64,000 nt of DNA, taken from the NCBI RefSeq assembly GCF_011752045.1, contig NZ_JAAKXW010000001.1, positions 496,001 to 560,000 of the forward strand. The letters run 5' to 3'. The notes beneath the pieces are model-generated. The model was not told the DNA's origin and ran no database searches. It saw only the letters and a list, made by a program, of their open reading frames with translations. The stretch is from Microbacterium hydrocarbonoxydans. GTDB lineage: Bacteria > Actinomycetota > Actinomycetes > Actinomycetales > Microbacteriaceae. The position numbers and the translations under genes are program-made. Positions 58,801 to 60,763 of this stretch are shown piece after piece (within the stretch, counting starts at the first letter, position 1; each line of letters starts with the position of its first letter).

Positions 58801-60763
58801 ACGCCGCCGTCGAGCCGGTGATGTTCGTGGAGTCGATGCCGGCCTCGGTGTTCTGCTCCAGATACACCACGGCGACGCCGGCGCCGCTCGCTGCGTTGCT
58901 CGCGTCGCCGGTCGAGGTGAGGGTGGCGACGTTCGACGCAGCGAGTCCGAGGGCTCCCCCGATCGCGGCGCGGGCGGTGCCGGTGATCCGGCTCACCGCG
59001 TCGGACCAGACGGTGATCACGGCGACCGCCGCGTCGTACTCGTTCGCCGAGTTGCCCTGCTGCTTCGAGGCGTCGACCTGCGGGGTCGTGCTCGCCGTCA
59101 CCGTGGAGGCGGCGGAGATGCTCGCCGCGCCGTCGACGTCGAGCACTGCGCTCTCCCGGACTGTCGCCGTCGCCGTGGAGAACACGATCGCTGCGTCGCC
59201 GTACTGCTTGACGAGGTCGAACGGTCCGACCACCGAGGTCGCGGTGGCGGTGAGATCGCCGCCGACGTCCAGGTGGGAGGTGCCGCGCACGTCCACAGCG
59301 GCCGCGGAGTTCACCAGCACGGCGTAAGCCGTCGCCGCCGACGCGTCGGGCACGACCGTGGCCGAGGCGGTCATCGTGACGTTCCCGGTGGTCGTGATCG
59401 TGCTGTCGTCTATGATCACCTCGGCCGTCGCGTCGTGGTCGAGGCAGCCGAGGATGCTGAAGTCGTCGAAGTCGGTGCAGTCGGCCACGTTGAGCGGCAC
59501 GCCGTCGGTGTTGCTCTCGGCGGCCGTGAGGGTCACGGACCCTGCCGTGACCTGCGCGCCGTCGAGGAGGATCGATTCGAAGATGATCACGAGCGCGGCG
59601 TTCAGCAGGGCGATCACCCCGCTGACGACGATGCTGTCGTGGCCGTCCCCGCCCTCGATGCGCAGCATCTCGCCGTCGAGGTTCGGCGCGAGGAAGCTCA
59701 CCTGCTCGAACGCATCGCCGCCGGTCGACCGGAGCAGCAGCCGACCGCTGTCGTCGGGGTCGAGCAGGAGCTCGGCCTGGTTGTCGCCGGAAGTCAGCGT
59801 CAGGGTCTTGTCCCCCGGCGAGTTGTCCACGACCGGTTCGATGTTCGTGTAGGTCACGACCGTGCCGCCGTATCGGAGGGTTCCGCTGGAGGCGTCGGCC
59901 GCCTGCGAGACGAATCCCCCCGCGCCCAGGGTGGCCAGCGAGTCGAAGCCGCCAGCGCCGTCGAACAGGATCGGGATGCCGGGATCGGTGCCGCCGAAGT
60001 CGATGGTCAGCGTGTCGTCCGCGCCGGTTCCGAAGATGCGGATCTCCGAGATCTCGGCGAGCGAACGGACGATGCCGTCGATGCTCACCGTGCCGTCGGC
60101 GTGGAACACCAGCCGCGAATGCGACGACGCCATCGTGAGTGTCCACGGCGCCGGGGCGGCGGATGCTTCCGCCGGGGAGTCGCCGGCGGAAGCGGGTTCC
60201 GACACGGCGGGAGCAGCTGCGGGATCCGTCACGGACTCCGGTTCCGGAGCGGCAGGTGCCGGCTCAGCGGGCGCGGTGTCGGCAGGCGCAGGGTCCGCAG
60301 GCGCAGGGTCCGCAGGTGCGGGGTCCGCGGGTGCAGGATCTGCCGGAGCCGGCTCGCTCGGGGTGGGTTCGGCCGGGGCCGGTTCGCTCGGCTCCGGCGC
60401 GGGTTCCGCCGGCGGTGTCGTCGGCTCGATGACCTCGAGCGGGCGGGAGCCGAGGGACGCGAGCTGGCCGACCACGGTCTCGGGCGCGGCATCCGCGCTG
60501 TCCGGTCCGATGGCGGAGCTGATGTGCACGACGATCCCCGGGTCCGCAGCGACGTCTGCGGCCGGCAGCGGCAGCGCCGCCGGTTGCGGCGAGGCCGGCT
60601 CGACGACCGGTGAGGCCGTGAAGATCGAGAGGGCGGAGGCCCGGGCGGAGTAGGGCGCACCGAACGGGATCGCCATGCTCACGGCGACGGCGATCGCCGT
60701 CGCAAACGTGATCATGCCGAACGCCGCGCTCGATGAACGCTTCGCTCCGACTTTCCGAACCAT
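31892..60763 (-). CDS. Giant secreted beta-strand-repeat/RTX-like surface protein (9,623 residues)
   Basis: A single uninterrupted frame of 28,872 nt encodes 9,623 residues, roughly 0.95 MDa. Order: signal/anchor (residues 1-44), Pro-Ala-Asp linker (about 113-206), a small beta domain, then more than 4,500 residues of Ala/Gly/Thr/Val strand repeats that recur as 'GVGxAVAVNxVxxxTxAxIG'-like units. Trp-rich, CBM-like and HGLxxGDxVxY inserts interrupt the repeats. Calx-beta-like and RTX-like segments, a large RTX block, twin lectin-like domains and a final Calx-beta domain follow. The start at 60763 has AGG about 7 nt upstream and fits the signal peptide. The architecture fits an adhesin or extracellular matrix protein that folds in calcium outside the cell. 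No LPxTG or transmembrane segment ends the protein. Base composition matches its neighbours. The function is inferred only. Confidence 0.93.
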   Translation of the reverse strand: MVRKVGAKRSSSAAFGMITFATAIAVAVSMAIPFGAPYSARASALSIFTASPVVEPASPQPAALPLPAADVAADPGIVVHISSAIGPDSADAAPETVVGQLASLGSRPLEVIEPTTPPAEPAPEPSEPAPAEPTPSEPAPADPAPADPAPADPAPADPAPADTAPAEPAPAAPEPESVTDPAAAPAVSEPASAGDSPAEASAAPAPWTLTMASSHSRLVFHADGTVSIDGIVRSLAEISEIRIFGTGADDTLTIDFGGTDPGIPILFDGAGGFDSLATLGAGGFVSQAADASSGTLRYGGTVVTYTNIEPVVDNSPGDKTLTLTSGDNQAELLLDPDDSGRLLLRSTGGDAFEQVSFLAPNLDGEMLRIEGGDGHDSIVVSGVIALLNAALVIIFESILLDGAQVTAGSVTLTAAESNTDGVPLNVADCTDFDDFSILGCLDHDATAEVIIDDSTITTTGNVTMTASATVVPDASAATAYAVLVNSAAAVDVRGTSHLDVGGDLTATATSVVGPFDLVKQYGDAAIVFSTATATVRESAVLDVDGAASISAASTVTASTTPQVDASKQQGNSANEYDAAVAVITVWSDAVSRITGTARAAIGGALGLAASNVATLTSTGDASNAASGAGVAVVYLEQNTEAGIDSTNITGSTAASLSILADQVSTVTARAKAGKGGATQNNQGANSSGRGNGQSSTSDGAIDVAGAIAVVVLDNDTRAHITGAGVVTTGAQSVTARAKNTVISDGDGGTTDGSGSAGGSGLGLGIGVGIIVADLLTEAYVQNASIDAAGGLVIAASEPSAGDSSYTATAVSGKNSGGSASIAGSFALVKKDARTSAQVRGTGSFGDSAVTTTARGSHRSTAKATAKQSGRGSNGTAVGAGASVALSLIRTTVEAGLAAGASPTALSAFTATATGIDDATTETIGGAGGGSTASLTGVASIAIHNVKTVAALLAGPAVVVAGAVTATAVQSAKATTTATGATGAGAGSTLAATIAFALTSADHEASATIDRGLTAQGAVTITAENTSTTLTKAEASAEGAPGESGGTGKDSTGKDANTKSNDKLGNAAGRTTGGAGGGSTTPKAQNEDGTTVSVAAALAFNLVRSATFAMLAAGQSLTTTGIASFLAKSNTDASASAKGTATNSSSVGIGAALAVNKVRLINQAGIGIGASVQAAGLVISATVKQVAADVTHSFEATAEAGAGNTSGTLGVAGAFALNLVEEDTSAAVLGDPTPGPLPGPGPLPGIAIVGGGAVTITASSKSVDKASAKATQSGGATVGLGASLALNLPTHRVFAGISQVLDPTRGPPLTGAGALTLTATHDVTLTTQAEAGGKSGTVTIVPAVAIVVASIRTSATLGASSTALTASSITASATQNVAATTTAKGSTVAGSSAGIGVSLALAVLDDIVAEAATARSLDVTGAVSFTAHQRADIETEAEAATKGASPSEGADGGGKDVNQKADSNLGKANESKQQNAGGGSSTSSTPKAASSENGGSSVSIAGAIAINVVATAVRAFFADGITVDTGGVVTLEARGDTDSSAEASGDSATDGSVGIGAGVAVQVVGIVVRATTGASTITATGLSVTAGMLAGDTDDVVRRWNGSDWEVVESGKQLPGPSKDDLSFVRTSDGGGNDGLYKFDGSDWNLDTDVSLTGTVDTLPGGASDGQYYLLKTAKDGHPAGSIWKRDSGSWVFVTEDSVNEKSELPKDEIEKDTWFQLTAQDGANAVGFYKRNDQHQWILQGSVTVGSGDQLPASPALDNLFRLFEHEVTSTARAGASKATSVGVAGALAINVLDNTTEALVATGASVTLTSAAASVTAHSNERDAAQATSRAEVGSATGVGASFVLQVIDTSDVRAEVQNGAMLTGGTGLTVRAIGLRDMSTKAEGGTEGGTAVTPVVALVVSVDDDVTARIGTSGTGYAGTGAVLVTATRTLWVLTESTADAAGKSTAVGADVAINAVVDLDTLAEIARNVQGTSVQVLATVTIVAEAKATASAKGSSDSDDSADSKSNSQVNGADNPNTQGTKDSTAGMPSSNGGTNGSNGATGANGQASGESGSSGGGTGVAAAIAVNWIVATSTARIAANRTVTATTGQVVVRAVLGGSGAGRAMGSAIDLQNDTGVAAAVGLTVADTTAKAEIGAGATVSAATGITVQARTPSGQRTDYITWGIAAAGGKNTAGVAASAGVQILLIDTEAVVGSGADLATTSGGITVDAVAELGMQNIAVAGAFSTGSGTVVGGAIVVNWLEVTTLAHIESSAAADAPGATAVTARTTLTPFAPETPLKDKIDWLTLTSVAVAGGAGSSGTAVAGAFVIEILSFDTRAWIGANAQINQTGAIGGAGQTVTVSATDDIHVVDIAGAVSISLSSTSVGFTGLIVIVNQNAQASIGDGADVRAGGLIRVAATSGEEWFLMSVAGAGTGSSTAVSGAVLVFVSNQGGSNPAVRAAIGSSAVVRGSGGVQVDAAKTATLAGSAGNIAIGGGGAGVGAGATVIVRDSVVDAVIGSSAVIRAGGTGLLVQAVQSGSLTLIAVAGAGGNSAGVAGAALVDVLSDTTTAHIEANADIETGTTHVAVKAQDTTTVFALAGMLTVGGTAGVGAGVDVEVITKVTRAWTGTGVFVRGTGNLTVDAVSRETITSLSVGGGFGGSAAVNVNAGVSVIDITTEAWIGADADMIVDGSVRVSADERMKLNVIAGNISVGGSAGVGASVSVPVTTKTTRAWIGSGADVAAKGLSPVNVASGAYSVMTVDLRFAPSQVDTGSGRVTVPGHNFVNGDQVQYDVGCDTDDAACVGIGGLTHRGLYWIVGVSGDSFQLSLSKNGAPITLTSQGVSNNQRFFKAAEANVQEDYSPRFDPQSAVDAGANTITLPYDFSATDGDAVVYSSGGGAPIQGLVDGQTYYYYGAGGSAFRLYTKPTAQGGVVVDLGLTGTTGRAHSIVKSGTAPSGDASASGPRTITQTAPSFQGVAVTASNSDDIGTFGVGVGIGGTAGVQVAGTIAVHTAETAAFIAASARINCGATCSDNVAGASGAQSVKVAAANQFYELAVAAAVGIGGTAGVAVPVGVRVVNIDTYAYIGTGAHVNARGDIFVSADGEDTITSVAAGAGAGTVGVAGTVSVTILNVHTVACTGTPLGTEAYLCTGSGATLRAGNNVVVSANDDSKLVLITVAAAGGYVGVGAAVGVAVIDKLVRAALGANGTVDALAGGAPVSLVADGTVGAGGAGRKSFSGVVVRADASESLFGLAPAIGGGVVGVAGGIAVTVIDVRVEALIGGGSAVNHLSGATTAQGVSVAATDRFKSLTIAGGLAGGLVGVAGGVDIGVVNMAVQSTIGASADVRARGAIDVFALSSKDVSTIALSFAGGFVGVAAAVSVWTIGTTVSGSYHAADGGNDRGAWNAATSYKMSDVVTYNGKRYSAKVENPTVGVNPEANPGQWLAATSALGRGTWSSTAVYDKGDEVLDDKGTADTSDDAYYTARDDGVTGGSRPSLNPSDWQEGGVLGSAMAGGDVAKGDGGYLGALGGTTSANPVAWVSTEPWNEGALVTHAGKTWAATEDIADNTAAAPGTPGAKWREVSGASMKTRERMLSHIGTANSGMSTAAPDSNIAGDALGKTPTGGTSVTINGTVSAGGDLTVWASDWLRVLGVAGAGAVGAVGVGISVLVLNIDSSTEAAIGSTARLSAGGAISIKAAMDEYSRGIGVAGGAGLVGISGQVVVINDSGSQHAHIDGGAQVRKATGGLTISSVANRTIDNLSLGFAVGFVGAGISVSVVNVSGDNIAETGAVGVAADGSVGGFTASTTDNVTVDGLGVSIAGGVGAIGGVVAIIRLDGAARAEVAPVGTVSGGVGASLTGTRAVKARTLNITAGGLAVGISVARAVDDRDADAKLGSGASVTATGGVSVTAHVSNTADASAPGVSVGAISIAVLLAFAEVNGHTTARIDGDVDGSASITLRAEGENHAKARTYVASLSLGGAAGAVAVATIGGGADIEAIAGSGAQLSSTGDILIEAKTFGLHALADAKSEIDSGALFGTIAIAGSVAKASGAVTATLDGGVAAADDLSVLATGTIIATAVTDVLAVGIGFAGAGSISEASVLAAHVTATVGGGAANAGGAIVVTANGTMTATTTSDVASGGIVGIGIAAPIAQVQGQVKAAFGADVTDADSLTVSAIANRTATATSAAFAAGLGAVTDSLPQAYIGDDPSTGAIELGAETSAVIGSTAQITVTGAVNVTATATNVARADLTSNTLGAISVNISSPTAINSAYTLAAIDGSIGGTTTGAGADGVTGTLGIPGATTVTTIAAAADRAVARVASTTIGLISVDPSTALARVQPTVTARFGGGHIAASGDVELRAESHTDADSNTDSTGGGAISVQDLTSRSITNPTVRAIVTGGLVQSGGTLKIFSRYGKLAPQLDDGSVDGVDTNTDTVSFESPHGLVSGDSVVYEAGGDLIDGLVTKRTYSVIVTGPNGFQLGAQFNDDDGDADAEPGEASVDLNQGTIIFRFAHNLATGDRVRYTSTGAVVPGLTNGTLYEVIRIDALRIKLRPIGSASFEFDPGTAVDDGDDTIFLPGHGLQDDDAVHYVAPPQQTFLPEGVDVALTVKDGVNVISRDGNGNPVGDVSANNIYTGTHGLSTGQIVRYFSTGVALACSGGSSGAHTGCVGGRLVNGGWYRVVVQTGQSVQLVDLANAANAANVIAISGSGATGTHRVYRAIHEPIATSDSTYWVDRIDDDHIKLRTRPLADVTGVYLALSDTISVPTIGSLARGGSHFLTVVAGLTGQVPGAGTTHSLVIDLTGGGNGTMVGVGGPKSLIGSGTDEVSTASSSGFGIGAISVRLSKSYSDASADVRTQIQGGTLRGRDVQIDATSVVNTAFVSANSGGGFIDVGDAQAYGSTRNVVMTTVAGGANIVAARDASILATAFEYANGRSATNGGGALGFAYGDARFYDDVVNVVQVGGRVYAFRTLLVEARHGIGLSVTAGADTGGLGADADANDTTANGIHVTSVIVVELLGTARLFAGNAYLWAHQGLGHRVQIADGAIIDDAAIVSKYRGYARSDADATALGADSDAGATVIIKDLTEVILRGGAELTTSDRADLRAMHVNTDLDAVARADCSCGGGDTDARSHIDYHSSARVSAEDASVIRTALLWVEAFQVASGGAYNRDPDSDGGLFDGGSEEHNGTTSAARSFLWEATVILLGEPNPVLVVDENGTIVAKTRNVHVRGYDPVANAYTALLAVGDTIASGSWIVVGDLIYDEGGKIHFQANDVGALGPNSQILGNAGEVQIKHTWDSVLLQNASSRRFVINDIDVVLLETNPVMEVSVGSVPDVAGAFNLTVAEPAVDPNVTLMLVGAGAWLRTAITAEGGPQTFDFDIVHKFAPTHVEILNVAGGTASDIWLDGDIENPIGLTEIRNVRGSILVDSALDLDGIESTGVDANLVSVFATPGADTDYELVRTNRFQIDSDTGSIGRQAGPGVTRAPMAVELVRFRHIDPEYCGANPVPCLFEIQLQADAAIDLVLDITANERGLAVAAASLAWQIDRIIAGDDVDVVVNDSIQGADAPSVNGLKVYLYTPDNGRGEPASGSAIAGWPQTFQYHFRPDVPVVDYAAILRAFGVATRTRTDSTYTFGDAGAAYGDLRAGDDISVCHVPSRDYTSAADFATAPQRACDTRNPSTLDYALGAATTTVHFVAYLDGDAVLPYPAPVFDDDDGIGIDVPQVFLSTNGDITAAELAGDFFLGHIHSSQGDVTLYSPQRFVDADGRPTIDITGVNITLYAGTAGGVGGIGTPGDFIEIDTSVLDTTWDSVADGVLRAYDVDADDTQTPGIHLDEIVGDMPIWEVFTAGSTAVVTGNVSLRTQSGSILNAKVDDTEDNVRGDTVDMDANGGSIGLQSKDVMVDSGRAPPFGCTYLNCGNNPVTGASDPALATAGDDVALEATGGIYYTETDSYLRLVLAHSLTGNIRLTVRETGALDEDLYLIHSGTARFAESNTRGPNSDIDAPRVIPNGTIFAETGSVELRVGDDVTLHQNSQILANLSIDIRGDFGNADTGGVGTEHGTSMILRGRLIADCVVTTGGPGDEPMGACAPSAANPVAGRQTNIWGGSDVDVIQFGDPSGLDVSQPGAKTTWGSAGYIFLGSKTLVHGNADLTSNTADGEDEITVWYLQSMNVVTSPTGMQSGTGAGHTLNLDGQGETDHYAVYTSGSHGSVRNYVINVLDSGPASDGVDELDVYGYDNAAAGYNGPAGATDDIWLLRALTCIDNESPFALNAGVPATCATPTEQADHPAFIALLAGNGNADGGIGLYRDRIQGNEPSALVQRITYDRALNGRITVFGLGGNDAFYVDDTQATMTLDGGAGNDTFQIGQIFGTQRDSQPEPDGGALLSADTFPSLVPTTRGWLSPGAHAPLLATGGTGNDRFIVYANQAEVQLNGDDDNDLFIVRAFAIAAVCDTNADNIAGCGLSDVDYRPAGGAFPQDAADGADDGQCVLAGGYIRYDNNGDDVCNNADAHITYNHAPGSNVDLDHTMWQDDVIPLDANGVAVPVIGLGFSTNRPLDIRAGGGEDEVQYNVNAPVNVDGGTGFDKLVVLGTEFADDFAITDRAIYGAGLNVKYTTIEVLEIDGLEGDDQFFVLSTAFGVAYRVIGGLGSDQISVAGDVTADIVTRELEGISGAVDHIVLSDDPRYDGIVVDGVPYNLATPESGVVVIKESGTSTSVREGTTSGPITERDFYTVELSHAPTSNVYVTVSAALSPDEEARDTFDNPTGFGLTDGVADTVWVCVDTFPYGDQCLTAAHFQRHYLRNGVLVDEAGRAVVLTFTSGNWNMPQRVYVRAYDDLRSEGDRTVVVQHSVIAADPIADAEFHGAAVRQVNVRVYDDDTPGVYVTHVTPSASCTANHATCVLDDRGIVIEGSTTTQRTDQVLVQLAKDPGALTITVKITMDADSQRILQIVDPGLGASRWTKVTDALLGTWYLLTFDSTNWDDPVLLTLQARNNPEPGDPTTAVITWGQEFATNAYRFPNLRSGSQRSDVLVYDDETAQVVTIPTGTDTVIVKCGDATCSVPGLRDGYDIRLTTAPNGDVHVVITPDGLVDVVSINGVAISPAQYVAIGGDIPSRVFLGNLLFAGSTVTRANGSDTGSFLEDGLAAGMRVRFAACTTPAIGYYTVLAVAPDGKSFTVTVPLIGCGGSATGTSINALTRRGIWDGTATLGTATGDDLLSHHRLTRAGGGWLADGFLEGQWVEICDDFGHCVRAKIQNIRGTNLAHDQQLEFRPVSYDDLSTLLGSHFSVVRIAAQATFTAADWYLDQRVELEADLGYYQPIVRQGVKNFPASQHLLTRLRGPLAVEGGVTGADRSLELGLKLPGEQDGPLFAIATQAPESKQIDVLNVYGDGSVAHNWGVMTSTTIRGLGMAKDLDFGASYGGAQGETFGEPQVFPGGISFGSVSFVDGEYLTDGGRSTIEVVNLLLGSGNDRLDVQGTLQPDVPVKLTGTVVLAATAGPFGATHRLSRSAPFDWKAQGFLVGQPVTISGMTGLFRVVGFGDDDPMDTTDNTVMYLQLLSGSATAGTALRTVIAQDVPVTITVPVTIAGGTAGGTVTRSSGSWIADGFVVGQLVRIANVTGQWRLVGVTATTLTLDRGDVLPSIGAPTPQNVFVPGPHGGLTTVHGGGNTPIRTVFEMTRTAPTAAQSTAFPGASLVLTRLDGLNWAFNGLLPGSGYYAGDPYLHAYQHVQLVGENFTRMILGFQDLPFEQCPYADPFPGCGKGSIMILGGPNIAPVPPVALPLGSALLTDVRAATPVKIEVTTPVVIRTSSLTRTDGGSWAAAGYKVGMQVRVSGFAGPFTISALSGNVMTFANTAWAPSMHMNAAGIAVWHAVSLTVTAWDEYRESAGIAIGGDILTVCNRAALLFRIDADLDGAEDDPVACDPAHTAGPGSPLVLYGDTSQDGVWYSGTPGDNLGMEFGPKPFDPFTHIPDGENEDDEWIFGLANPYDLSGDDIIDASGLFAELAPASLPSVGITAYGGLGDDLLIGSQAGDHLAGGSGDDEIRGQRGVDHIYGDSGVNVDILTRALDIATINGSPLPTVTGAGFIPNGTTLTPVAGGVTGIVDDLLVAGHDVLHGDGAGGVGLGTFAVNAGTQPESAYDDIVFGDHGAIDQDVADPNEPDARLQKIQTTALSTLIRIRSVNLDKGGEDVIFGGLGRDVLIGGAGHDMADGDEADDILFGDAVWFDRSDWLSGRFQTLCGTLLYSRSDITAAGNLCNGLHPVPTENNSGQLLVDGAPRPYRDPDGAPWWAEYDVTNLFHDVAADTGTKWAGTWGNDHLAGGQANDLLFGQLGDDVLQGDGDIDRAHRRWIDDHAQAVRVGASRTPLGCVGTPGVSLVCDYTGILVVVAAVEAGTDGEDYIEGGAGNDVAFGGLGQDDIVGGSSDFFSLDTADERPDGLATPALPYLPGHDRGADILFGGAGTRIGIADQTTGAGSLASTPVTGGSLADATTTANMDARDADTIVGDNGRIIRIVGTNGNDVNGNANVGSPNVPPTTGPNYVTFVYDTYGGTAAGAQRIVVRGVHLLDYTVGGPDYLPQNFGLGVGSDCNGSPTQPTCSLVLDTATGTWRNTVFPNGGGAQTGGRDEVHGETGDDTVYGGADHDIVFGDAQNDDIIGGWGNDWISGGTGSDGILGDDGRIFTSRNTGCSVASTAVCAEYAEPLYGILRLRTVDPDTKTSQGDVLGEYIYTPGQVQTATINVAGALVKSVDLTVYNLGPDTNQSQQHVANQPTYDANNSDDIIFGGWGGDWIHGGAGDDAISGAEAIGVGGTGGYAQHFDADGDPIGIEYIDFAHPWNPGDVLHFGADTNPWHANNHNELRLGEFYLYDEYDPRRAILFDGAGSVWRCTSTSPSGHTCTGSPDRALFPHQFFLNNEDLTGDHVTACIAVDNQGNCTATTSTQRSDGNDVIFGDLGNDWLVGGTGQDTLWGGWGNDLHNADDDLHSGCITMQPNGTCTQTGDTWLNNTPDGVNSSFQDRVYGGAGLDILIGNTGGDRLIDWVGEFNSYVVPFSPFGIATVSRQVEPQLPEFLYALSRSQGVDLTRWSDEGTEKARNGEPYGELGLITQHDHNHWQTQTGGPTDPQAGNIPGGRRDTLRGSDFNDGTLQGFATDSGVFTVQQGVLKVTAASNSGDAIAVWYSDAYKSVYYELSAKISMDKPTGGWKANAYVVFDYFGPMDFKFAGIDQSTNKVVIGHRASWGWAALAQGAVPGGVKAGTYYDLNVVVNGLVVTVTINGKNALSYTFPPRMLNGDQVALNKGLAGFGSDQARGWFDNIALTVIAPAITVDRTEYFDGTPQTRAEQQTGTWTTTPDGRYAGTADATGTAISLIGVVPEGQTAVPGFDATSYVELEARLRALGVTGFVFDWYSASDHKFVALDAAGQRVLIGHVARGARIVDAVIARAIAAGSEYTLNVVLKATVVTVTLNGQVLASFAYNSPLGDGRQGVFGLGAGVVASVDEYRMKTDDDAYAGSPPAPQSVSMSDATVTEGRAGTTKTVTLTVTRSSGEGVLSVGWTSDPGSTANFGSDVTGPTSGVITFAEGQTTATLTFTVIGDAVAEGTETFAVRLLGSSTVNLKRSRGLVTILDDDGST
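31895..32255 (-). other. C-terminal Calx-beta domain of the giant protein
   Basis: The last 120 or so residues carry VTEGRAG, VTLTVTRSSG, ITFAEGQTTATLTFTV and AEGTETFAVRL, ending VTILDDDGST. These are the Calx-beta signatures, a calcium-binding seven-strand fold. The protein ends directly after the DDD, so nothing is left for a sorting signal. Confidence 0.85.
32270..33390 (-). other. Twin lectin-like (concanavalin/LamG-type) domains of the giant protein
   Basis: Two successive units of about 180 residues share the order GVFTVQQGVLKV or GTWTTTPDGRYAG, then VVFDYFGPMDFKFAGID or FVFDWYSASDHKFVALD, then KVVIGH or RVLIGH, then VTVTINGK or VTVTLNGQ, and ALSYTF or ASFAYN. This layout is that of jelly-roll domains that bind sugars. 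Confidence 0.7.
33650..36750 (-). repeat. RTX (haemolysin-type calcium-binding) repeat block
   Basis: Clusters of GGxGxDxLxG nonapeptides recur, for example YGGLGDDLLIGSQAGD, LAGGSGDDEIRGQRG, FGGLGRDVLIGGAGHD, EGGAGNDVAFGGLGQD, YGGADHDIVFGDAQND and FGGWGGDWIHGGAGDD. Clusters of two to five units are separated by nonrepeat loops of 60-250 residues. RTX units fold into parallel beta-rolls on binding calcium outside the cell. Confidence 0.9.
39640..40700 (-). other. Calx-beta-like pair within the giant protein
   Basis: Two similar stretches show a Calx-beta-like pattern: VVIKESGTSTSVREG with YTVELSHAP and VRAYDDLRSEGDRTVVV, then IVIEGSTTTQRTDQVLVQL with TVKITMDADS. DDTPGVYVTHV links them. The match is weaker than at the C-terminus. 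Confidence 0.5.
41440..41790 (-). repeat. Minor RTX-like cluster in the giant protein
   Basis: FGLGGNDAFYVDD, LDGGAGNDTFQIGQ, ATGGTGNDRFIVY and LNGDDDNDLFIVR are four GGxGNDxF units outside the main C-terminal RTX block. Confidence 0.7.
46700..47520 (-). repeat. HGLxxGDxVxY modules, second cluster
   Basis: Three or four diverged copies of a 50-60-residue module: HGLVSGDSVVYEAGGD...GLVTKRTYSVI, HNLATGDRVRYTSTGA...GLTNGTLYEVI, HGLQDDDAVHYVAP and HGLSTGQIVRYFSTGV...LVNGGWYRVV, each usually ending in an FQL- or IKL-like strand. Confidence 0.75.
50040..50620 (-). other. CBM5/12-like Trp insert in the giant protein
   Basis: Three tandem units carry the chitin-binding-like pattern: AWNAATSYKMSDVVTYNGKR...GQWLA, TWSSTAVYDKGDEVLD...SDWQEG, and PWNEGALVTHAGKTWAA...AKWREV. 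Each has W, then Y or L, then V.Y/H.GK.Y/W, then a closing W. Confidence 0.65.
52020..52500 (-). repeat. HGLxxGDxVxY modules, first cluster
   Basis: Two diverged copies: GHNFVNGDQVQYDV...GLTHRGLYWIVGV...FQLSLS and DFSATDGDAVVYSS...GLVDGQTYYYYG...FRLYTK. They interrupt the beta-strand repeats and are related to the cluster 5 kb further on. Confidence 0.7.
55460..56000 (-). other. Tail-fibre-like Trp-rich insert in the giant protein
   Basis: About 180 residues hold four units of a (Y/W)K/RxxGSxW pattern: RRWNGSDWEVVE, YKFDGSDWNLDT, SIWKRDSGSWVFVT and FYKRNDQHQWILQG, with spacers such as LPGGASDGQYYLL. This WNGSxW form is familiar from phage tail-fibre and collagen-like proteins. Confidence 0.6.
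60146..60427 (-). other. Pro-Ala-Asp-Glu linker of the giant protein
   Basis: Residues of about 113-206 are mostly Pro, Ala, Glu and Asp (PAEPAPEPSEPAPAEPTPSE and PAPADPAPADP). An extended acidic linker of roughly 94 residues next to the signal/anchor could span the cell wall. Confidence 0.85.
60276..60350. repeat. 15-bp tandem repeat encoding PADPA
   Basis: About five tandem copies of a 15-bp unit (for example GGGTCCGCAGGCGCA on the plus strand at 60291-60305) encode repeated Pro-Ala-Asp-Pro-Ala. Two central copies are nearly identical and the outer ones diverge, so copy number may vary between strains. Confidence 0.8.
60632..60763 (-). other. Signal peptide or signal anchor of the giant protein
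   Basis: MVRKVGAKRSSS is a basic n-region, followed by a hydrophobic stretch (GMITFATAIAVAVSMAIPFG) and a possible signal-peptidase-I site after ARASA (residue 44). Cleavage is not certain, and an uncleaved anchor is also possible. Confidence 0.8.

Larger units (their letters stand above)
45400..59440 (-). repeat. Long beta-strand repeat region of the giant protein
   Basis: About 4,700 residues are dominated by Ala, Gly, Thr, Val and Ser in short strands. Units of about 60-90 residues recur with a hydrophobic core such as VGIGAALAVNKV or VAGAIAVVVLDNDTRA, a following IGxGAxVxAxG turn, and VTVTAT-like strands. Alternating Thr/Val and Gly turns favour a beta-solenoid or long beta-helix rod. 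Copies are diverged at the protein level. Confidence 0.75.

Noticed and set aside
60276..60350. Short tandem repeats as a CRISPR array
   Set aside because: The 15-bp units are contiguous, have no spacers, and encode an in-frame PADPA linker.
32504..60613. Plus-strand open frame of 9,369 codons across the giant gene
   Set aside because: It is in antisense codon register with the giant gene, its translation is Arg/Gly/Asp/Val-rich without recognisable domains, and it has no promoter or ribosome site of its own. The minus-strand protein has a signal peptide and many known motifs.
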